Shown here piece by piece: positions 8,233-16,738 of a stretch of DNA of 37,130 nucleotides. Each line of letters opens with the position of its first letter. Position 1 is the stretch's first letter. Where the stretch lies: contig JAFUCL010000003.1 of NCBI GenBank assembly GCA_017459725.1, positions 1-37,130 of the forward strand. Reading direction: 5' to 3'. Position numbers and translations under genes: made by a program. Under the pieces are notes generated by a model. The model worked only from the letters and a program-made list of their open reading frames with translations. It did no database searches and was not told where the DNA came from. Source of the stretch: Solobacterium sp. GTDB taxonomy: Bacteria; Bacillota_I; Bacilli_A; Erysipelotrichales; Erysipelotrichaceae.

Positions 8233-8990
8233 ATACAATCGGCATTGATCATAACCTGGACAGAAAGAGAATCCGGAAACTGCTTGTAATCGGACTGGCA
8301 GCTTCCGTTATTACGGGAATCGGTGATTTCCTGCTTGGATATGCGGAGGAAACCCCGGCTGTTAATTTGGCGGCATCGGTGATGTCCTCTGCACCAAATC
8401 TGTCAGATGCACAGATGATTGCCGGAGGCCTGCTCGGTTTCTTCGGTATCTTCCTGGAAGGACTGGCATTCTTTGCGGTATACCGTCTGATGGCGGATGC
8501 GGCGCCGAAGTATGCCCACATATACCGTTCCGGTATATTCGGATATATCTGGCTGGCTCCGGTCGGATGTCATCTGAATATGGGCATTCTCAATATGGCA
8601 TATAAGTATTTGCTGAAGGGGGATGCTGCGACTGCGGCGATTGCGGCGGAACGTCTTTTTTACGGCTTCTCGCTGCCGGTGTATGTTCTGCTGGTGCTGT
8701 TCTGGCTGCCGATGATTATTGTGCAGTTCAAGGCCTTTGCGGAAGGCTGCACACCGTATCCGAAACGGGCTAAGTGGTTTACTCTGCCCATCGGCGCACT
8801 GCCGGCTTTGATCATTTCATTTATCATAGGTCCGTCAACCGCCCTCGGAGCAGCCATCGGTACGATGTTTCTGAGTTTCGGCAATGCCTTTGTGTTCGGC
8901 GGTCTTCTTGCCGCATTGCCTTCCCAGCAGGTATTTGACATGTATGAAAGCAGACTGGCGGAAACCGTCAGAGGAAGCGGCTGCCGGTGA
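8229..8990 (+). CDS. Polytopic membrane protein (DUF6796-like)
   Basis: The 253-residue protein has six to seven hydrophobic segments, beginning at LLVIGLAASVITGIGDFLLG and continuing with MIAGGLLGFFGIFLEGLAFF, a helix around IWLAPVGCHLNMGIL, VYVLLVLFWLPMIIVQF, LPIGALPALIISFIIG and a last segment before LPSQQVFDMY. It resembles a family of uncharacterised membrane proteins common in gut Bacillota. The ATG overlaps the stop of the SRPBCC-like gene. The operon of enzyme-like, ligand-binding and membrane protein suggests handling of a small hydrophobic molecule, but this is inference. Confidence 0.6.
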   Translation: MNTIGIDHNLDRKRIRKLLVIGLAASVITGIGDFLLGYAEETPAVNLAASVMSSAPNLSDAQMIAGGLLGFFGIFLEGLAFFAVYRLMADAAPKYAHIYRSGIFGYIWLAPVGCHLNMGILNMAYKYLLKGDAATAAIAAERLFYGFSLPVYVLLVLFWLPMIIVQFKAFAEGCTPYPKRAKWFTLPIGALPALIISFIIGPSTALGAAIGTMFLSFGNAFVFGGLLAALPSQQVFDMYESRLAETVRGSGCR

Positions 8991-9065
8991 AAACGGCATA
9001 ATTGCATCTCTGTCCGGGAGTGTTTTTCCCGTAAGTGGTAGAATAGATACACGAGGGAAAATACT

Positions 9066-10439
9066 ATGGCGCTTATATCAGGAAAAAAGAGAGATACAGA
9101 TTTTACCAAGGGACCGATTCTGAGCAGTATTGTGGTATTCACACTGCCGATCTTCCTCGGTAATGTTTTTCAGCAGCTGTACAACATGGTCGACAGTATC
9201 GTGGTCGGTAAGTTTGTCGGAGCCAATGCACTTGCGGCAGTCGGATCCAGTGCCACGACATCCATGATTCTTGTCGGTCTGATGCTGGGCTTCCCTGCCG
9301 GAGCCAGTATCATCGCTTCACAGTTTTTAGGGGCAGGCAAACCCGAACGGATCAAGACAACGATATCCACGGCAATGTGGTTCCTGCTGGGACTGGCCGC
9401 TGTCATGACCATACTCGGGGAGACCTTCTCATCGGCAATCATCCGGCTTCTGAATGTGCCGGAGAATATCAGGCCTGATGCACTGCTGTATTTCCGCATC
9501 TATGTGGCAGGCATTGTCTTCATGGCAATGTACAACTTCTTTGCGGCTTTCCTGCGGGCGCTCGGTGACAGCACCACACCGCTGATCTTCCTGATTATCT
9601 CCAGTCTGCTGAATATAGCCGGGGATCTGTTCTTCGTTGTCACCCTGCATATGGGTGTTGCCGGGGTTGCGATTGCCACGGACCTGGCGCAGATGGTGTC
9701 GGTGATCCTGTGCTTCATTTACTGTTCAAGAAAGAATGAGTACTTCCGTTTCAAGAAGGGAGAACTCGTCTTCGATAAATCACTCGTTGCGGATATTGTC
9801 CGTTACGGTCTTCCCAACAGTATCCAGAGCTCCATCAGCGGAATGGGTATGTTAATGGTGCAGGGACTGATCAATTCCTTCGGTTCCGTATCCATGGCCG
9901 CATATACCGCAGCTGCCAAGATGGAACAGCTCTGCAACCTGCCGATGACATCCCTGTCCCTGGCTCTGGCAGTATTTGCCGGACAGAATATCGGTGCACA
10001 AGAATTTGACCGCATCAAAAAAGGACACCGGGTGTCCCTGATCTTTGTCGTATGTGTATCGGCTGCTGCTTCGGCGCTTATATACTTCTTCGGGCAGAAT
10101 CTGATGCTGCTGTTTGTCAATGCGGAGGAGGCAGAGGTTGTCGAAATCGGCAAAACATTCATGCGCAGATGGGCACCGTTCGTATTCCTGCACGGTATGT
10201 CCGCAATCAATACAGCCTTCCTGCGCGGTTTCGGTGATTCCCTGTTTGCTATGATTTCCTCGTTCTCCGATCTCGGTGTAAGAATGCTGACAGCGTTCCT
10301 GTTTGCACTCGGTCTCGGGCTTGGGTTCATGGGTATTGCCTGGGCAATACCGTGCGGCTGGGGCTGCTGTGCGGTTGTCTCCGGTCTGCGTTATCTCAGC
10401 GGCAGATGGAAGAACAAAGCTGTCCGGTCTGCAGCATAA
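9066..10439 (+). CDS. MATE family efflux transporter
   Basis: The 457-residue protein has about twelve membrane segments and the two-fold MATE layout. Family features are FTLPIFLGNVFQQLYNMVDS at the first helix, VGKFVGANALAAVGSS, and a second-half counterpart RYGLPNSIQSSISGMGMLMV. It should exchange cations (Na+ or H+) for organic cations or drugs across the cytoplasmic membrane. AGGGA lies 7 bases before the ATG, and a TAGAAT -10-like box lies about 20 bases further upstream. A terminator follows, so it is probably transcribed alone. No substrate can be inferred. Confidence 0.9.
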   Translation: MALISGKKRDTDFTKGPILSSIVVFTLPIFLGNVFQQLYNMVDSIVVGKFVGANALAAVGSSATTSMILVGLMLGFPAGASIIASQFLGAGKPERIKTTISTAMWFLLGLAAVMTILGETFSSAIIRLLNVPENIRPDALLYFRIYVAGIVFMAMYNFFAAFLRALGDSTTPLIFLIISSLLNIAGDLFFVVTLHMGVAGVAIATDLAQMVSVILCFIYCSRKNEYFRFKKGELVFDKSLVADIVRYGLPNSIQSSISGMGMLMVQGLINSFGSVSMAAYTAAAKMEQLCNLPMTSLSLALAVFAGQNIGAQEFDRIKKGHRVSLIFVVCVSAAASALIYFFGQNLMLLFVNAEEAEVVEIGKTFMRRWAPFVFLHGMSAINTAFLRGFGDSLFAMISSFSDLGVRMLTAFLFALGLGLGFMGIAWAIPCGWGCCAVVSGLRYLSGRWKNKAVRSAA

Positions 10440-10470
10440 TTACATGCCTCCGGTATCACGGAAACAAATG

Positions 10471-10500
10471 AAAGTCTGTCGGTGATGACAGACTTTTTCT
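10471..10500 (+). terminator. Rho-independent terminator after the MATE gene
   Basis: AAAGTCTGTC (10471-10480) pairs with GACAGACTTT (10487-10496) around GGTGAT, followed by TTCTTT. It may also serve the convergent LysR gene. Confidence 0.8.
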
Positions 10501-10530
10501 TTAGAACAGTATACGGATACCGTGACGGGT

Positions 10531-11406
10531 CTAAGATTCCTTTCCGTATCTTTCTTCCAGATAACTGATCCAGCGCTCATATCTTCTGCGGTCCTTTTTC
10601 TTCATTACGCAGTAATAATGCATGGTTGCTTCCGGATCAAGGATTCTGACAAAAATCCGGCCGTTGTTTTCCTGTGAACGGAAAAGACGGATTGTTATAT
10701 CTGAGGCGAATGCAGGCAGGGTGGATGCGTTGATGACAGCACTGAGCGCCTCCAGGGAATCCTGCAGGAAGAATTTTGAGTCCGGCATCATGCGTATGGT
10801 CAGATCATGCCATATACCGACTTCGCCGGCCATAACAAATGTTTCTCCGTTCATCTGACTGAAGGTTAACCCCTGGTCTTTGAACATGACAGCCGGATGA
10901 GCGGGAATCAGGGAAAAGTAAAGGGTCTCAGTTCCGCATGGAATGCAGATTGTATTGTCATCTTCATACGGATGAGTGACAATCACAAAACCGTATTTCC
11001 CGTTCCGCAGTCCCTTCCGCAATGCTTCTTCATCTTCCATTTCGGAAGAGACTTTCATCTTCGGATAAAGCTGAGTCAGATGCAGAGGGAATTCCAGCAT
11101 CGGTCCGGGTGCGCAGTAGCCAACGGATACAGCGTGCAGGGAGGTATCATAGTTCCGCACAGCTGTAATCATATCTTCCTCGGATTCAAGAATTCTTCTT
11201 GCCATCGCCGCCGCCATCTTTCCGGTCTCATTCAAAGCAATCCTGTTCTTTGTTCTGTCAAACAGACTGACCCCGAGCAGGTCCTCCAGTTTCTGCATTG
11301 AACGGCTCAGCGCAGGCTGTGATATGTGCAGATGCTCTGCAGCAGCGGAAAGGCTGCCGTAATCAAACAGGGCACACAGTGCTTCCAGAAGGTATATTTC
11401 AATCAT
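10531..11406 (-). CDS. LysR-type transcriptional regulator
   Basis: The 291-residue protein has the LysR winged helix-turn-helix at residues 1-60 (SLSAAAEHLHISQPALSRSM, then KLEDLLGVSLFDRTKNRIALNETG) and a periplasmic-binding-like effector domain from about residue 90. GGAGG lies 9 bases before the ATG, and a TATAAT box (complement of 11434-11439) lies just upstream. It is divergent from the seven-gene AKR operon with a 111-base gap, the standard arrangement in which a LysR protein activates its divergent target when bound to a pathway metabolite. The effector is unknown and is likely a carbonyl compound or a derivative handled by the AKRs. Confidence 0.92.
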   Translation of the reverse strand: MIEIYLLEALCALFDYGSLSAAAEHLHISQPALSRSMQKLEDLLGVSLFDRTKNRIALNETGKMAAAMARRILESEEDMITAVRNYDTSLHAVSVGYCAPGPMLEFPLHLTQLYPKMKVSSEMEDEEALRKGLRNGKYGFVIVTHPYEDDNTICIPCGTETLYFSLIPAHPAVMFKDQGLTFSQMNGETFVMAGEVGIWHDLTIRMMPDSKFFLQDSLEALSAVINASTLPAFASDITIRLFRSQENNGRIFVRILDPEATMHYYCVMKKKDRRRYERWISYLEERYGKES

Positions 11407-11443
11407 TATGTATTTCCTCCGCTATGCGTTTCAATTATAGCAC

Positions 11444-11489
11444 GGTTAACCAGACGGCATTGTACAGGCGGCGGAATACCACGTATGAT
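11444..11489 (+). promoter_or_regulatory. Promoter and candidate LysR site of the AKR operon
   Basis: TTGTAC (11460-11465), an 18-base spacer and TATGAT (11484-11489) form a good promoter. The start codon at 11518 follows AAGGAG. The palindrome GGTTAACC (11444-11451), just upstream of the -35, is a candidate activator site shared with the divergent LysR gene. Confidence 0.55.
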
Positions 11490-11517
11490 GCAGGTGTAAA
11501 GAAAAGGAGATACAGAT

Positions 11518-12363
11518 ATGGAATACTTAACACTTAATAATGGAAACAAAATGCCGATGGCAGGAATCGGTGTCTTCCTTCTCAATCCTGAAGAAACCGA
11601 GCTTTCCGTTCTCAGTGCACTGGCTGACGGAATCCGTCTCATTGATACTGCAAACGGTTATATGAACGAAAAGGCTGTCGGCCGTGCAATTAAGAAAAGC
11701 GGTGTGGCAAGGGAAGATATCTTCCTCGTAACAAAATTATGGCCGACCGTTTATACGGATGAGAATGCGGTTGATGATACCCTGGCAAGACTCGGCACGG
11801 ATTACGTTGACCTTCTCTTCCTGCATCAGCCTGCCGGTGACTGGAGAACAGGTTATAAGATGATGGAAAAGGCTTATAAGGAAGGCAAGGTCAGAGCGCT
11901 CGGTGTCTCCAACTTTCCGACCGAATGGCTGCAGGAAATCATTGATACAGCTGAAATCAAGCCGCAGATGGTGCAGGTTGAAGCACATCCCTACTATCCG
12001 CAGACAGAGCTGAAAAAGATGCTTGCCGAAACAGGTATGGGCCTGATGGCATGGTATCCGCTGGGACACGGTGATAAGAACCTGATCAATGAACCGGTCT
12101 TCACAAAGCTGGCTGAGAAGTACGGCAAGTCCAATGCCCAGATCATTCTGAGATGGCATGTACAGTCCGGCAATGTCATTTTCCCGGGTTCAAAGAATCC
12201 TGCCCATATCAGAGACAACTTCAATATCTTTGACTTCACGCTGACCGATGAAGAAATGACGGAAATCGCAAAGGTCAACAAGAATGTCCGCTATTACAAC
12301 GCGACGATTGAAGACGCCCAGAAATACGCTCAGATGAAAATTGACTTCAACGCTCAGGAGTAA
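11518..12363 (+). CDS. Aldo-keto reductase A (281 residues)
   Basis: This is a (alpha/beta)8 NAD(P)H-dependent carbonyl reductase. The catalytic tetrad is D43 and Y48 in LIDTANGYMNE, K73 in VTKLWP and H103 in FLHQPAG. VIFPGSKNPAHIRDNFNIFD is the C-terminal cofactor loop and helix. It is the first gene of the LysR-controlled operon. AKR A' at 14768 has the same length and shares DTAN, VDDTL, MEKAYK-like and EAHPYYP/ECHPYYP motifs, so the two look like old duplicates. The WPTVYTDENAVDD loop differs from the WVQDM loop in the B-type AKRs and probably gives a different substrate range. The substrate is unknown. Confidence 0.9.
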   Translation: MEYLTLNNGNKMPMAGIGVFLLNPEETELSVLSALADGIRLIDTANGYMNEKAVGRAIKKSGVAREDIFLVTKLWPTVYTDENAVDDTLARLGTDYVDLLFLHQPAGDWRTGYKMMEKAYKEGKVRALGVSNFPTEWLQEIIDTAEIKPQMVQVEAHPYYPQTELKKMLAETGMGLMAWYPLGHGDKNLINEPVFTKLAEKYGKSNAQIILRWHVQSGNVIFPGSKNPAHIRDNFNIFDFTLTDEEMTEIAKVNKNVRYYNATIEDAQKYAQMKIDFNAQE

Positions 12364-12419
12364 AAAACAGAATCAGCCTTTACAGCAGACAGCGCCTCAG
12401 GCGCACAAGGAGAAAACAC

Positions 12420-13286
12420 ATGGAATATGTCACATTGAATACAGGCGCTAAAATGCCGCAGGTCGGTTTCGGTGTCTTCCAGATTCCGGACGCAGATGAA
12501 TGCAGAAGAGTTGTTCTGGATGCCATCAGAGCAGGATACCGCTCCTTTGATACAGCAGCTTCCTATATGAATGAAGAAGCAGTCGGCGCTGCCATCAAAG
12601 AAGCCATTGAAACGGGTCTTGTCACCAGAGAAGAACTGTTCATCACTTCCAAGATGTGGGTCCAGGACATGAAGAACTATGAGATGGCAAAGAAAGCAAT
12701 CGATACATCTCTTGAAAAGCTTGGTCTTGAATATCTGGATCTGTATCTGCTTCATCAGGCAATGGGCGATTACTTCTCCGCTTACAGAGCAATGGAAGAT
12801 GCATACCGTGAAGGCAAACTGAAGGCAATCGGTGTTTCCAACTTCTTCCCGCATGTTCTGATGAACCTGGTGGAAAATGTTGAGATTACGCCGGCAGTCA
12901 ACCAGATCGAACTGCATCCGTTCTTTGCCCAGACCGCAGCACTGGAAAACATGAAGGAACTCGGCATTCAGCCGGTTGCCTGGGCACCGCTTGCGGAAGG
13001 CAAGCACGGCATCTTCACCGATCCGGAACTGACCGCGATTGGTGAGAAGTACGGCAAGAGCGCAGCCCAGGTGGTTCTGCGATGGAATGTGCAGAGAGGT
13101 GTTGTCATACTGCCGAAGAGCACAAAGCCTGCAAGAATGGCCGAAAACAAGGATCTCTTTGATTTCGCCCTGACCGATGAGGAAATGGCACGGATTACGG
13201 CAAAGAGTCTCGATCATTCCGAAATCATCAACCACTTTGATCCCAAACTTGTTCAGTTCCTGAACAGAAGAAATATCCACGACTGA
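12420..13286 (+). CDS. Aldo-keto reductase B (288 residues)
   Basis: This is an AKR with tetrad D44, Y49 (FDTAASYMNEE), K78 (ITSKMW) and H112 (YLLHQAMGDY). It carries the SKMWVQDM and LHQAMGDY motifs that it shares almost exactly with AKR B' at 15635, which has the same length. The two are clearly closer to each other than to the A-type genes between them. VVILPKSTKPARM is the cofactor loop. AAGGAG lies 7 bases before the ATG. The 56-base gap to the upstream gene holds no terminator, so it belongs to the same operon. It should reduce an aldehyde or ketone in the cytoplasm; the compound is not known. Confidence 0.9.
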   Translation: MEYVTLNTGAKMPQVGFGVFQIPDADECRRVVLDAIRAGYRSFDTAASYMNEEAVGAAIKEAIETGLVTREELFITSKMWVQDMKNYEMAKKAIDTSLEKLGLEYLDLYLLHQAMGDYFSAYRAMEDAYREGKLKAIGVSNFFPHVLMNLVENVEITPAVNQIELHPFFAQTAALENMKELGIQPVAWAPLAEGKHGIFTDPELTAIGEKYGKSAAQVVLRWNVQRGVVILPKSTKPARMAENKDLFDFALTDEEMARITAKSLDHSEIINHFDPKLVQFLNRRNIHD

Positions 13287-13298
13287 GGAGGAACAGCC

Positions 13299-13661
13299 AT
13301 GCAGGAGAAACTGTTTGCACTGTCCGATGCTTTCTGGACAGCCATGATGAACCGGGACGGTGAAAAGATGTACGCAATCGCCGATCCTGCCTGTACATTC
13401 GTACATATAGGTGTCAACGCAAATCTTGAAAAGGAAGTCAGGTATTACACGGACGGTATCTTCCAGCCGACCGAAATCACTGTGCATAACCGTGAGCTGC
13501 ACGCCTTCGGTGATACGGCAATCGTTCTGACGGATGTTGATTACGGTCTGATGCTGGACGGCCATCCGACTACCCATCATTTCATGGTGACCGAGGTTTA
13601 CCAGAATCAGAACGAAGACTGGAAACTCATCCAGTTTACATTCACCGCTCTGGTGCACTGA
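13299..13661 (+). CDS. SnoaL/NTF2-like (DUF4440-type) protein
   Basis: The 120-residue protein fits the NTF2-like cone fold: an N-terminal helix pair (LFALSDAFWTAMMNRDGEKM), then strands with FVHIGVNANLEKEVRYYTDG, TITVHNRELHAFGDTAIVLT-type repeats, and a closing strand pair ending DWKLIQFTFTALV. Relatives act as small isomerases or cyclases or as ligand-binding proteins. It starts 12 bases after AKR B behind AGGAGG. Lying amid six redox genes, it may act on or bind the same small molecule. The fold is likely and the reaction unknown. Confidence 0.7.
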   Translation: MQEKLFALSDAFWTAMMNRDGEKMYAIADPACTFVHIGVNANLEKEVRYYTDGIFQPTEITVHNRELHAFGDTAIVLTDVDYGLMLDGHPTTHHFMVTEVYQNQNEDWKLIQFTFTALVH

Positions 13662-13712
13662 TTCAAGCAGGATCATATTGCCGGCTTTTCACCAAACAGG
13701 AGGAAACAGACA

Positions 13713-14255
13713 ATGAAGAACATACTGATTATTTCCGCATCACCCGCAAAGGACGGCAATACGGATCTTCTGGCAGCGGAATTCAGAAAAGGCGCCGAAG
13801 AAGCAGGAAACCATACGGAACAGGTTTTTCTGCGGCAGAAGAAGATCGGCTACTGTCATGCCTGCAATTACTGCAAGCGTCCTGAGACAATGGGCATCTG
13901 TGCGTTTAAGGATGACATGGCTGAAATCATGGACCAGGTCAGAGCAGCGGATGTCATCGTTCTTGCCACCCCGGTGTATTACTACAATGTCAATGCCCAG
14001 ATGAAAACATTCATTGACCGCACATTCTGTGACTTTATGAATCTCAAAAACAAAGAATTTTACTTCATTCTGGCCTGCACCGATTCCGGCAGAGAAAGCA
14101 TTGACGCTGCCGTGAACGGGCTGAGAGGCTTTACCGTATGTCTGGAAGGCTCTGTGGAAAAAGGTATTGTCTACGGTGTCAATGCCCCGGCCCACGGTTC
14201 CATCAAAGGCGCACAGGCAATGCATGAAGCATATGAAATGGGACGGAATGTCTGA
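13713..14255 (+). CDS. Flavodoxin-fold FMN reductase with a cysteine cluster
   Basis: The 180-residue protein begins with the FMN-phosphate loop SASPAKDGNTD (residues 8-18) and has TPVYYYNVNAQMKTFIDR, typical of NADPH-dependent FMN reductase/iron-sulfur flavoprotein relatives. Cysteines C48, C51, C54 and C63 form Cx2Cx2Cx8C. This resembles the [4Fe-4S] motif of iron-sulfur flavoproteins, whose last gap is normally shorter, so cluster binding is possible but not certain. AGGAGG lies 9 bases before the ATG. It may supply electrons to, or act with, the second flavoprotein and the AKRs in this operon. Confidence 0.82.
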   Translation: MKNILIISASPAKDGNTDLLAAEFRKGAEEAGNHTEQVFLRQKKIGYCHACNYCKRPETMGICAFKDDMAEIMDQVRAADVIVLATPVYYYNVNAQMKTFIDRTFCDFMNLKNKEFYFILACTDSGRESIDAAVNGLRGFTVCLEGSVEKGIVYGVNAPAHGSIKGAQAMHEAYEMGRNV

Positions 14256-14309
14256 AAACGAAGCTGACGCATCCGCCCGCAAACAGCAAACAAACAGGAG
14301 TAAAACAAT

Positions 14310-14762
14310 ATGACAAAAGTATTATTTATCAACGGAAGCCCTGAAAAGCAGGGAAACACCGCAAAACTCGCGGCAGCCCTTCTTAAAGACACCGAAGCAG
14401 AAACGCTGAATCTGACCGATTACCGCATCAATGCCTATGGACAGACGCTGGCGGGCGATCAGTTTGAGGAAGTGCTTGCGAAGATCAAACAGGCAGATGT
14501 ACTGATTGTCGGATCACCGGTTTACTGGCATAACATCTGCGGATCCGTACGCAATCTGCTGGACCGCTTCTACGGACCGGTGGCACCGCGTGAACTCAGC
14601 GGCAGAAAGCTCTGGTTCATTTTCCAGGGAGCTTCACCGGAACCGTGGATGATGGAAGCCGGTGAATACACTATGAAACGCTTTGCCGGTCTCTATGGTA
14701 TGGAATACATGGGAATGATCAGCTCGGTTGAAGAAGCACAGAAACAGACAATCGGAGGATAA
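14310..14762 (+). CDS. Small flavodoxin/NADPH-dependent FMN reductase family protein
   Basis: The 150-residue flavodoxin-fold protein has INGSPEKQGNTAKLA as FMN-phosphate loop and VGSPVYWHNICGSVRNLLDR as the second FMN-contacting segment. Unlike the preceding flavoprotein it lacks the cysteine cluster and is shorter than most family members, but it appears complete with a good AGGAG site. The stop lies within the ribosome site of AKR A' (5-base gap), so the two are tightly coupled. Likely a quinone- or FMN-reducing enzyme; the substrate is unknown. Confidence 0.82.
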   Translation: MTKVLFINGSPEKQGNTAKLAAALLKDTEAETLNLTDYRINAYGQTLAGDQFEEVLAKIKQADVLIVGSPVYWHNICGSVRNLLDRFYGPVAPRELSGRKLWFIFQGASPEPWMMEAGEYTMKRFAGLYGMEYMGMISSVEEAQKQTIGG

Positions 14763-14767
14763 ACAAT

Positions 14768-15613
14768 ATGACTGACAACAGAATCATACTGAACAACGGT
14801 TTTGCCATTCCCCAGCTGGGCTTCGGCACAATCGGCCAGAGCGGAGATCTGATCACGGACAATGTTGCTTTTGCACTGCACCATGGCTATGAGCTGATTG
14901 ATACCGCAAACCGCTACGGCAACGAAACCGAGGTGGGACTGGGACTGAAGAAATCTGGTCTGAAACGGGAGGATTATTTCCTTGAGACAAAACTCGGACC
15001 GACACTCTATGAAAAGGATTCAGCCGTGGATGACACCCTCGTCAGACTGGGTGTGGATTATATCGATGTGATGCTGCTGCATCATCCGGTGAACAATTAC
15101 CTCTATGCCTGGGGTATGCTGGAAAAAGCATATAAACAGGGCAAGATCCGGGCCATCGGTCTCTCCAACTTTGAGGTTGATCAGATTCAGGAAGTGATTG
15201 ATAAAGGCGAAATCAGGCCGATGATCATGCAGGTGGAATGCCATCCGTATTATCCGGCCGAACACAGAAAACCGTACTGCGATGCCAATGATATCCGTCT
15301 GCAGGCATGGTTCCCGCTCGGCCACGGTTCCCCTGAAATGCTCAGTGAACCGGTTCTGGTGCAGATGGCGGAGAAATACGGCAAGAGCACCGTTCAGATT
15401 GTCATCCGCTGGCACATCCAGATGGGCTTCGGCCTGGTGCCGGGATCGAAATCCCACGGCCATATCGAAGAAAATGCAAAGGTGTTTGATTTTGCGCTCA
15501 CTGAAGAAGAAATGGCATTGATTGCTTCCCTTAACAAACACGAACCGTTCTATAAAGTCACTGAAGAATCCCTGCATATGATGGCAGTGACAAAATGCAA
15601 TTTTGAGGAATAA
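14768..15613 (+). CDS. Aldo-keto reductase A' (281 residues)
   Basis: This AKR has tetrad D45 and Y50 (LIDTANRYGNE), K75 (ETKLGP) and H105 (LLHHPVNN). Length, the VDDTL segment, ECHPYYPAEH and GLVPGSKSHGHI tie it to AKR A at 11518, though many positions differ, so any duplication is old. In the catalytic region it reads LHHP where A has LHQP. GGAGG that precedes the upstream stop serves as its ribosome site. It is the sixth gene of the operon. Confidence 0.9.
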   Translation: MTDNRIILNNGFAIPQLGFGTIGQSGDLITDNVAFALHHGYELIDTANRYGNETEVGLGLKKSGLKREDYFLETKLGPTLYEKDSAVDDTLVRLGVDYIDVMLLHHPVNNYLYAWGMLEKAYKQGKIRAIGLSNFEVDQIQEVIDKGEIRPMIMQVECHPYYPAEHRKPYCDANDIRLQAWFPLGHGSPEMLSEPVLVQMAEKYGKSTVQIVIRWHIQMGFGLVPGSKSHGHIEENAKVFDFALTEEEMALIASLNKHEPFYKVTEESLHMMAVTKCNFEE

Positions 15614-15634
15614 ACGCTGAAGAGGAGAATAACC

Positions 15635-16501
15635 ATGGAATACAGAACACTGCACAATGGAGTTGTCATGCCGATGGAAGGCTTCGGTGTTTTCCAAGTC
15701 CGGGACTTTGAAACATGCAAAGAATCAGTTCTCTGCGCAATCAGAGCGGGATATCGCCTGATTGATACCGCAGCTTCCTATGGCAATGAGGACGCTGTCG
15801 GTGCCGCTGTCAGACAGGCAATTGAAGAAGGCATCTGCACAAGGGAAGAGCTCTTCATCACTTCCAAGATGTGGGTGCAGGATATGGTAAATGAGGAAAC
15901 TGCCGCTGCTGCCATTGACGCTTCCATCCGGAAATCCGGTCTGGATTATCTTGATCTCTATCTTCTGCATCAGGCAATGGGAGATTACTTTGCCGCATGG
16001 AGAGCGATGGAAAAGGCATACGAAGACGGCAAACTCAAAGCCATCGGTGTGTCCAATTTCTATCCCAATATACTGACCAACTTCTGTGAAACCGTCAGGA
16101 TCAGGCCGATGGTCAACCAGGTGGAGCTGCATCCGTACTTCACCCAGGAAGGCGCTCTGGAAACCATGAAATACTACGATGTCGCTGCCGAAGCATGGGC
16201 ACCTCTCGGCGGAGGACGCTACAATCCCTTTGAAAACGAGATGCTCAAAGGCATTGCTGCAGATCATGGCAAGACCGTCGGACAGGTAATCCTGAGATGG
16301 AATGTACAGAGAGGTGTTATTGTCATTCCCAAGTCCACGCATGAAGAAAGAATCCGCGAAAACTTTGATATCTGGGATTTTGAGCTGAATGAGGAAGAGA
16401 TGAAGCAGATCAGCTCCCTTGATATGGGATACAGCGGATCAAGAGCCAAGCACTTCGAACCGGACTTTGTCCGTATGTGTGTAGGCAGGGCAATACACTG
16501 A
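15635..16501 (+). CDS. Aldo-keto reductase B' (288 residues)
   Basis: This AKR has tetrad D44 and Y49 (LIDTAASYGNED), K78 (ITSKMW) and H112 (YLLHQAMGDY). It shares the SKMWVQDM and LKAIGVSNF segments and a similar FEPDFV/FDPKLV C-terminal end with AKR B at 12420. It is the last gene of the operon, 21 bases after AKR A' with GAGGAG 7 bases before the ATG, and is followed by a strong hairpin. The operon order A-B-(SnoaL-flavo-flavo)-A'-B' suggests duplication of the A-B pair. Confidence 0.9.
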   Translation: MEYRTLHNGVVMPMEGFGVFQVRDFETCKESVLCAIRAGYRLIDTAASYGNEDAVGAAVRQAIEEGICTREELFITSKMWVQDMVNEETAAAAIDASIRKSGLDYLDLYLLHQAMGDYFAAWRAMEKAYEDGKLKAIGVSNFYPNILTNFCETVRIRPMVNQVELHPYFTQEGALETMKYYDVAAEAWAPLGGGRYNPFENEMLKGIAADHGKTVGQVILRWNVQRGVIVIPKSTHEERIRENFDIWDFELNEEEMKQISSLDMGYSGSRAKHFEPDFVRMCVGRAIH

Positions 16502-16514
16502 GTTCAAACACATA

Positions 16515-16547
16515 CCGGGACAGCTGATACGGTTCATGCTGTCCCGG
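16515..16547 (+). terminator. Terminator of the AKR operon
   Basis: CCGGGACAGC (16515-16524) pairs perfectly with GCTGTCCCGG (16538-16547) 14 bases after the last AKR stop. The following ATTGTTC is a poor T-run, so some readthrough is possible. Confidence 0.65.
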
Positions 16548-16631
16548 ATTGTTCAAAACCGGAACACAGAGCAATAAATACACTGCATGTATTCCTGCCG
16601 GATATATCTGCGTTAAGTATCCGCTGCAGTC

Positions 16632-16673
16632 AAAAAAAGTTCCGTCCTGTCACTTTGACAGTACCGGAACCTT
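16632..16673 (-). terminator. Minus-strand terminator beside the tRNA-Leu fragment (probable original tRNA terminator)
   Basis: AAAGTTCCG (16636-16644) pairs with CGGAACCTT (16665-16673), extended by CTGTC/GACAG around ACTTT. Read on the minus strand it ends in seven T residues. It follows the 3' end of the tRNA-Leu fragment at 16687, exactly where a tRNA terminator belongs. The intact tRNA at 33421 has a separate, partly similar terminator. Confidence 0.75.
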
Positions 16674-16686
16674 ACTGAACGTTTAC

Positions 16687-16738
16687 TGGTGCGCCTGACA
16701 GGACTTGAACCTGCACGCCGTAGGCAATAGATCCTAAA
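16687..16738 (-). repeat. 52-base copy of the tRNA-Leu 3' end (att-like site, outer island end)
   Basis: This stretch is identical to 33421-33472, the 3' part of the tRNA-Leu(UAG) gene from the anticodon loop through the T arm, acceptor strand and CCA. The 5' half of the tRNA is missing, so it cannot be a functional tRNA. Identity stops abruptly at the anticodon loop and unrelated sequence follows. This is the signature of the distal attachment site of an element integrated in a tRNA gene. Confidence 0.85.

Noticed and set aside
12354-13676. 440-codon minus-strand open frame over AKR B
   Set aside because: It is antisense to AKR B and the SnoaL-like gene and has a shadow-type composition. 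No promoter or ribosome site supports it.
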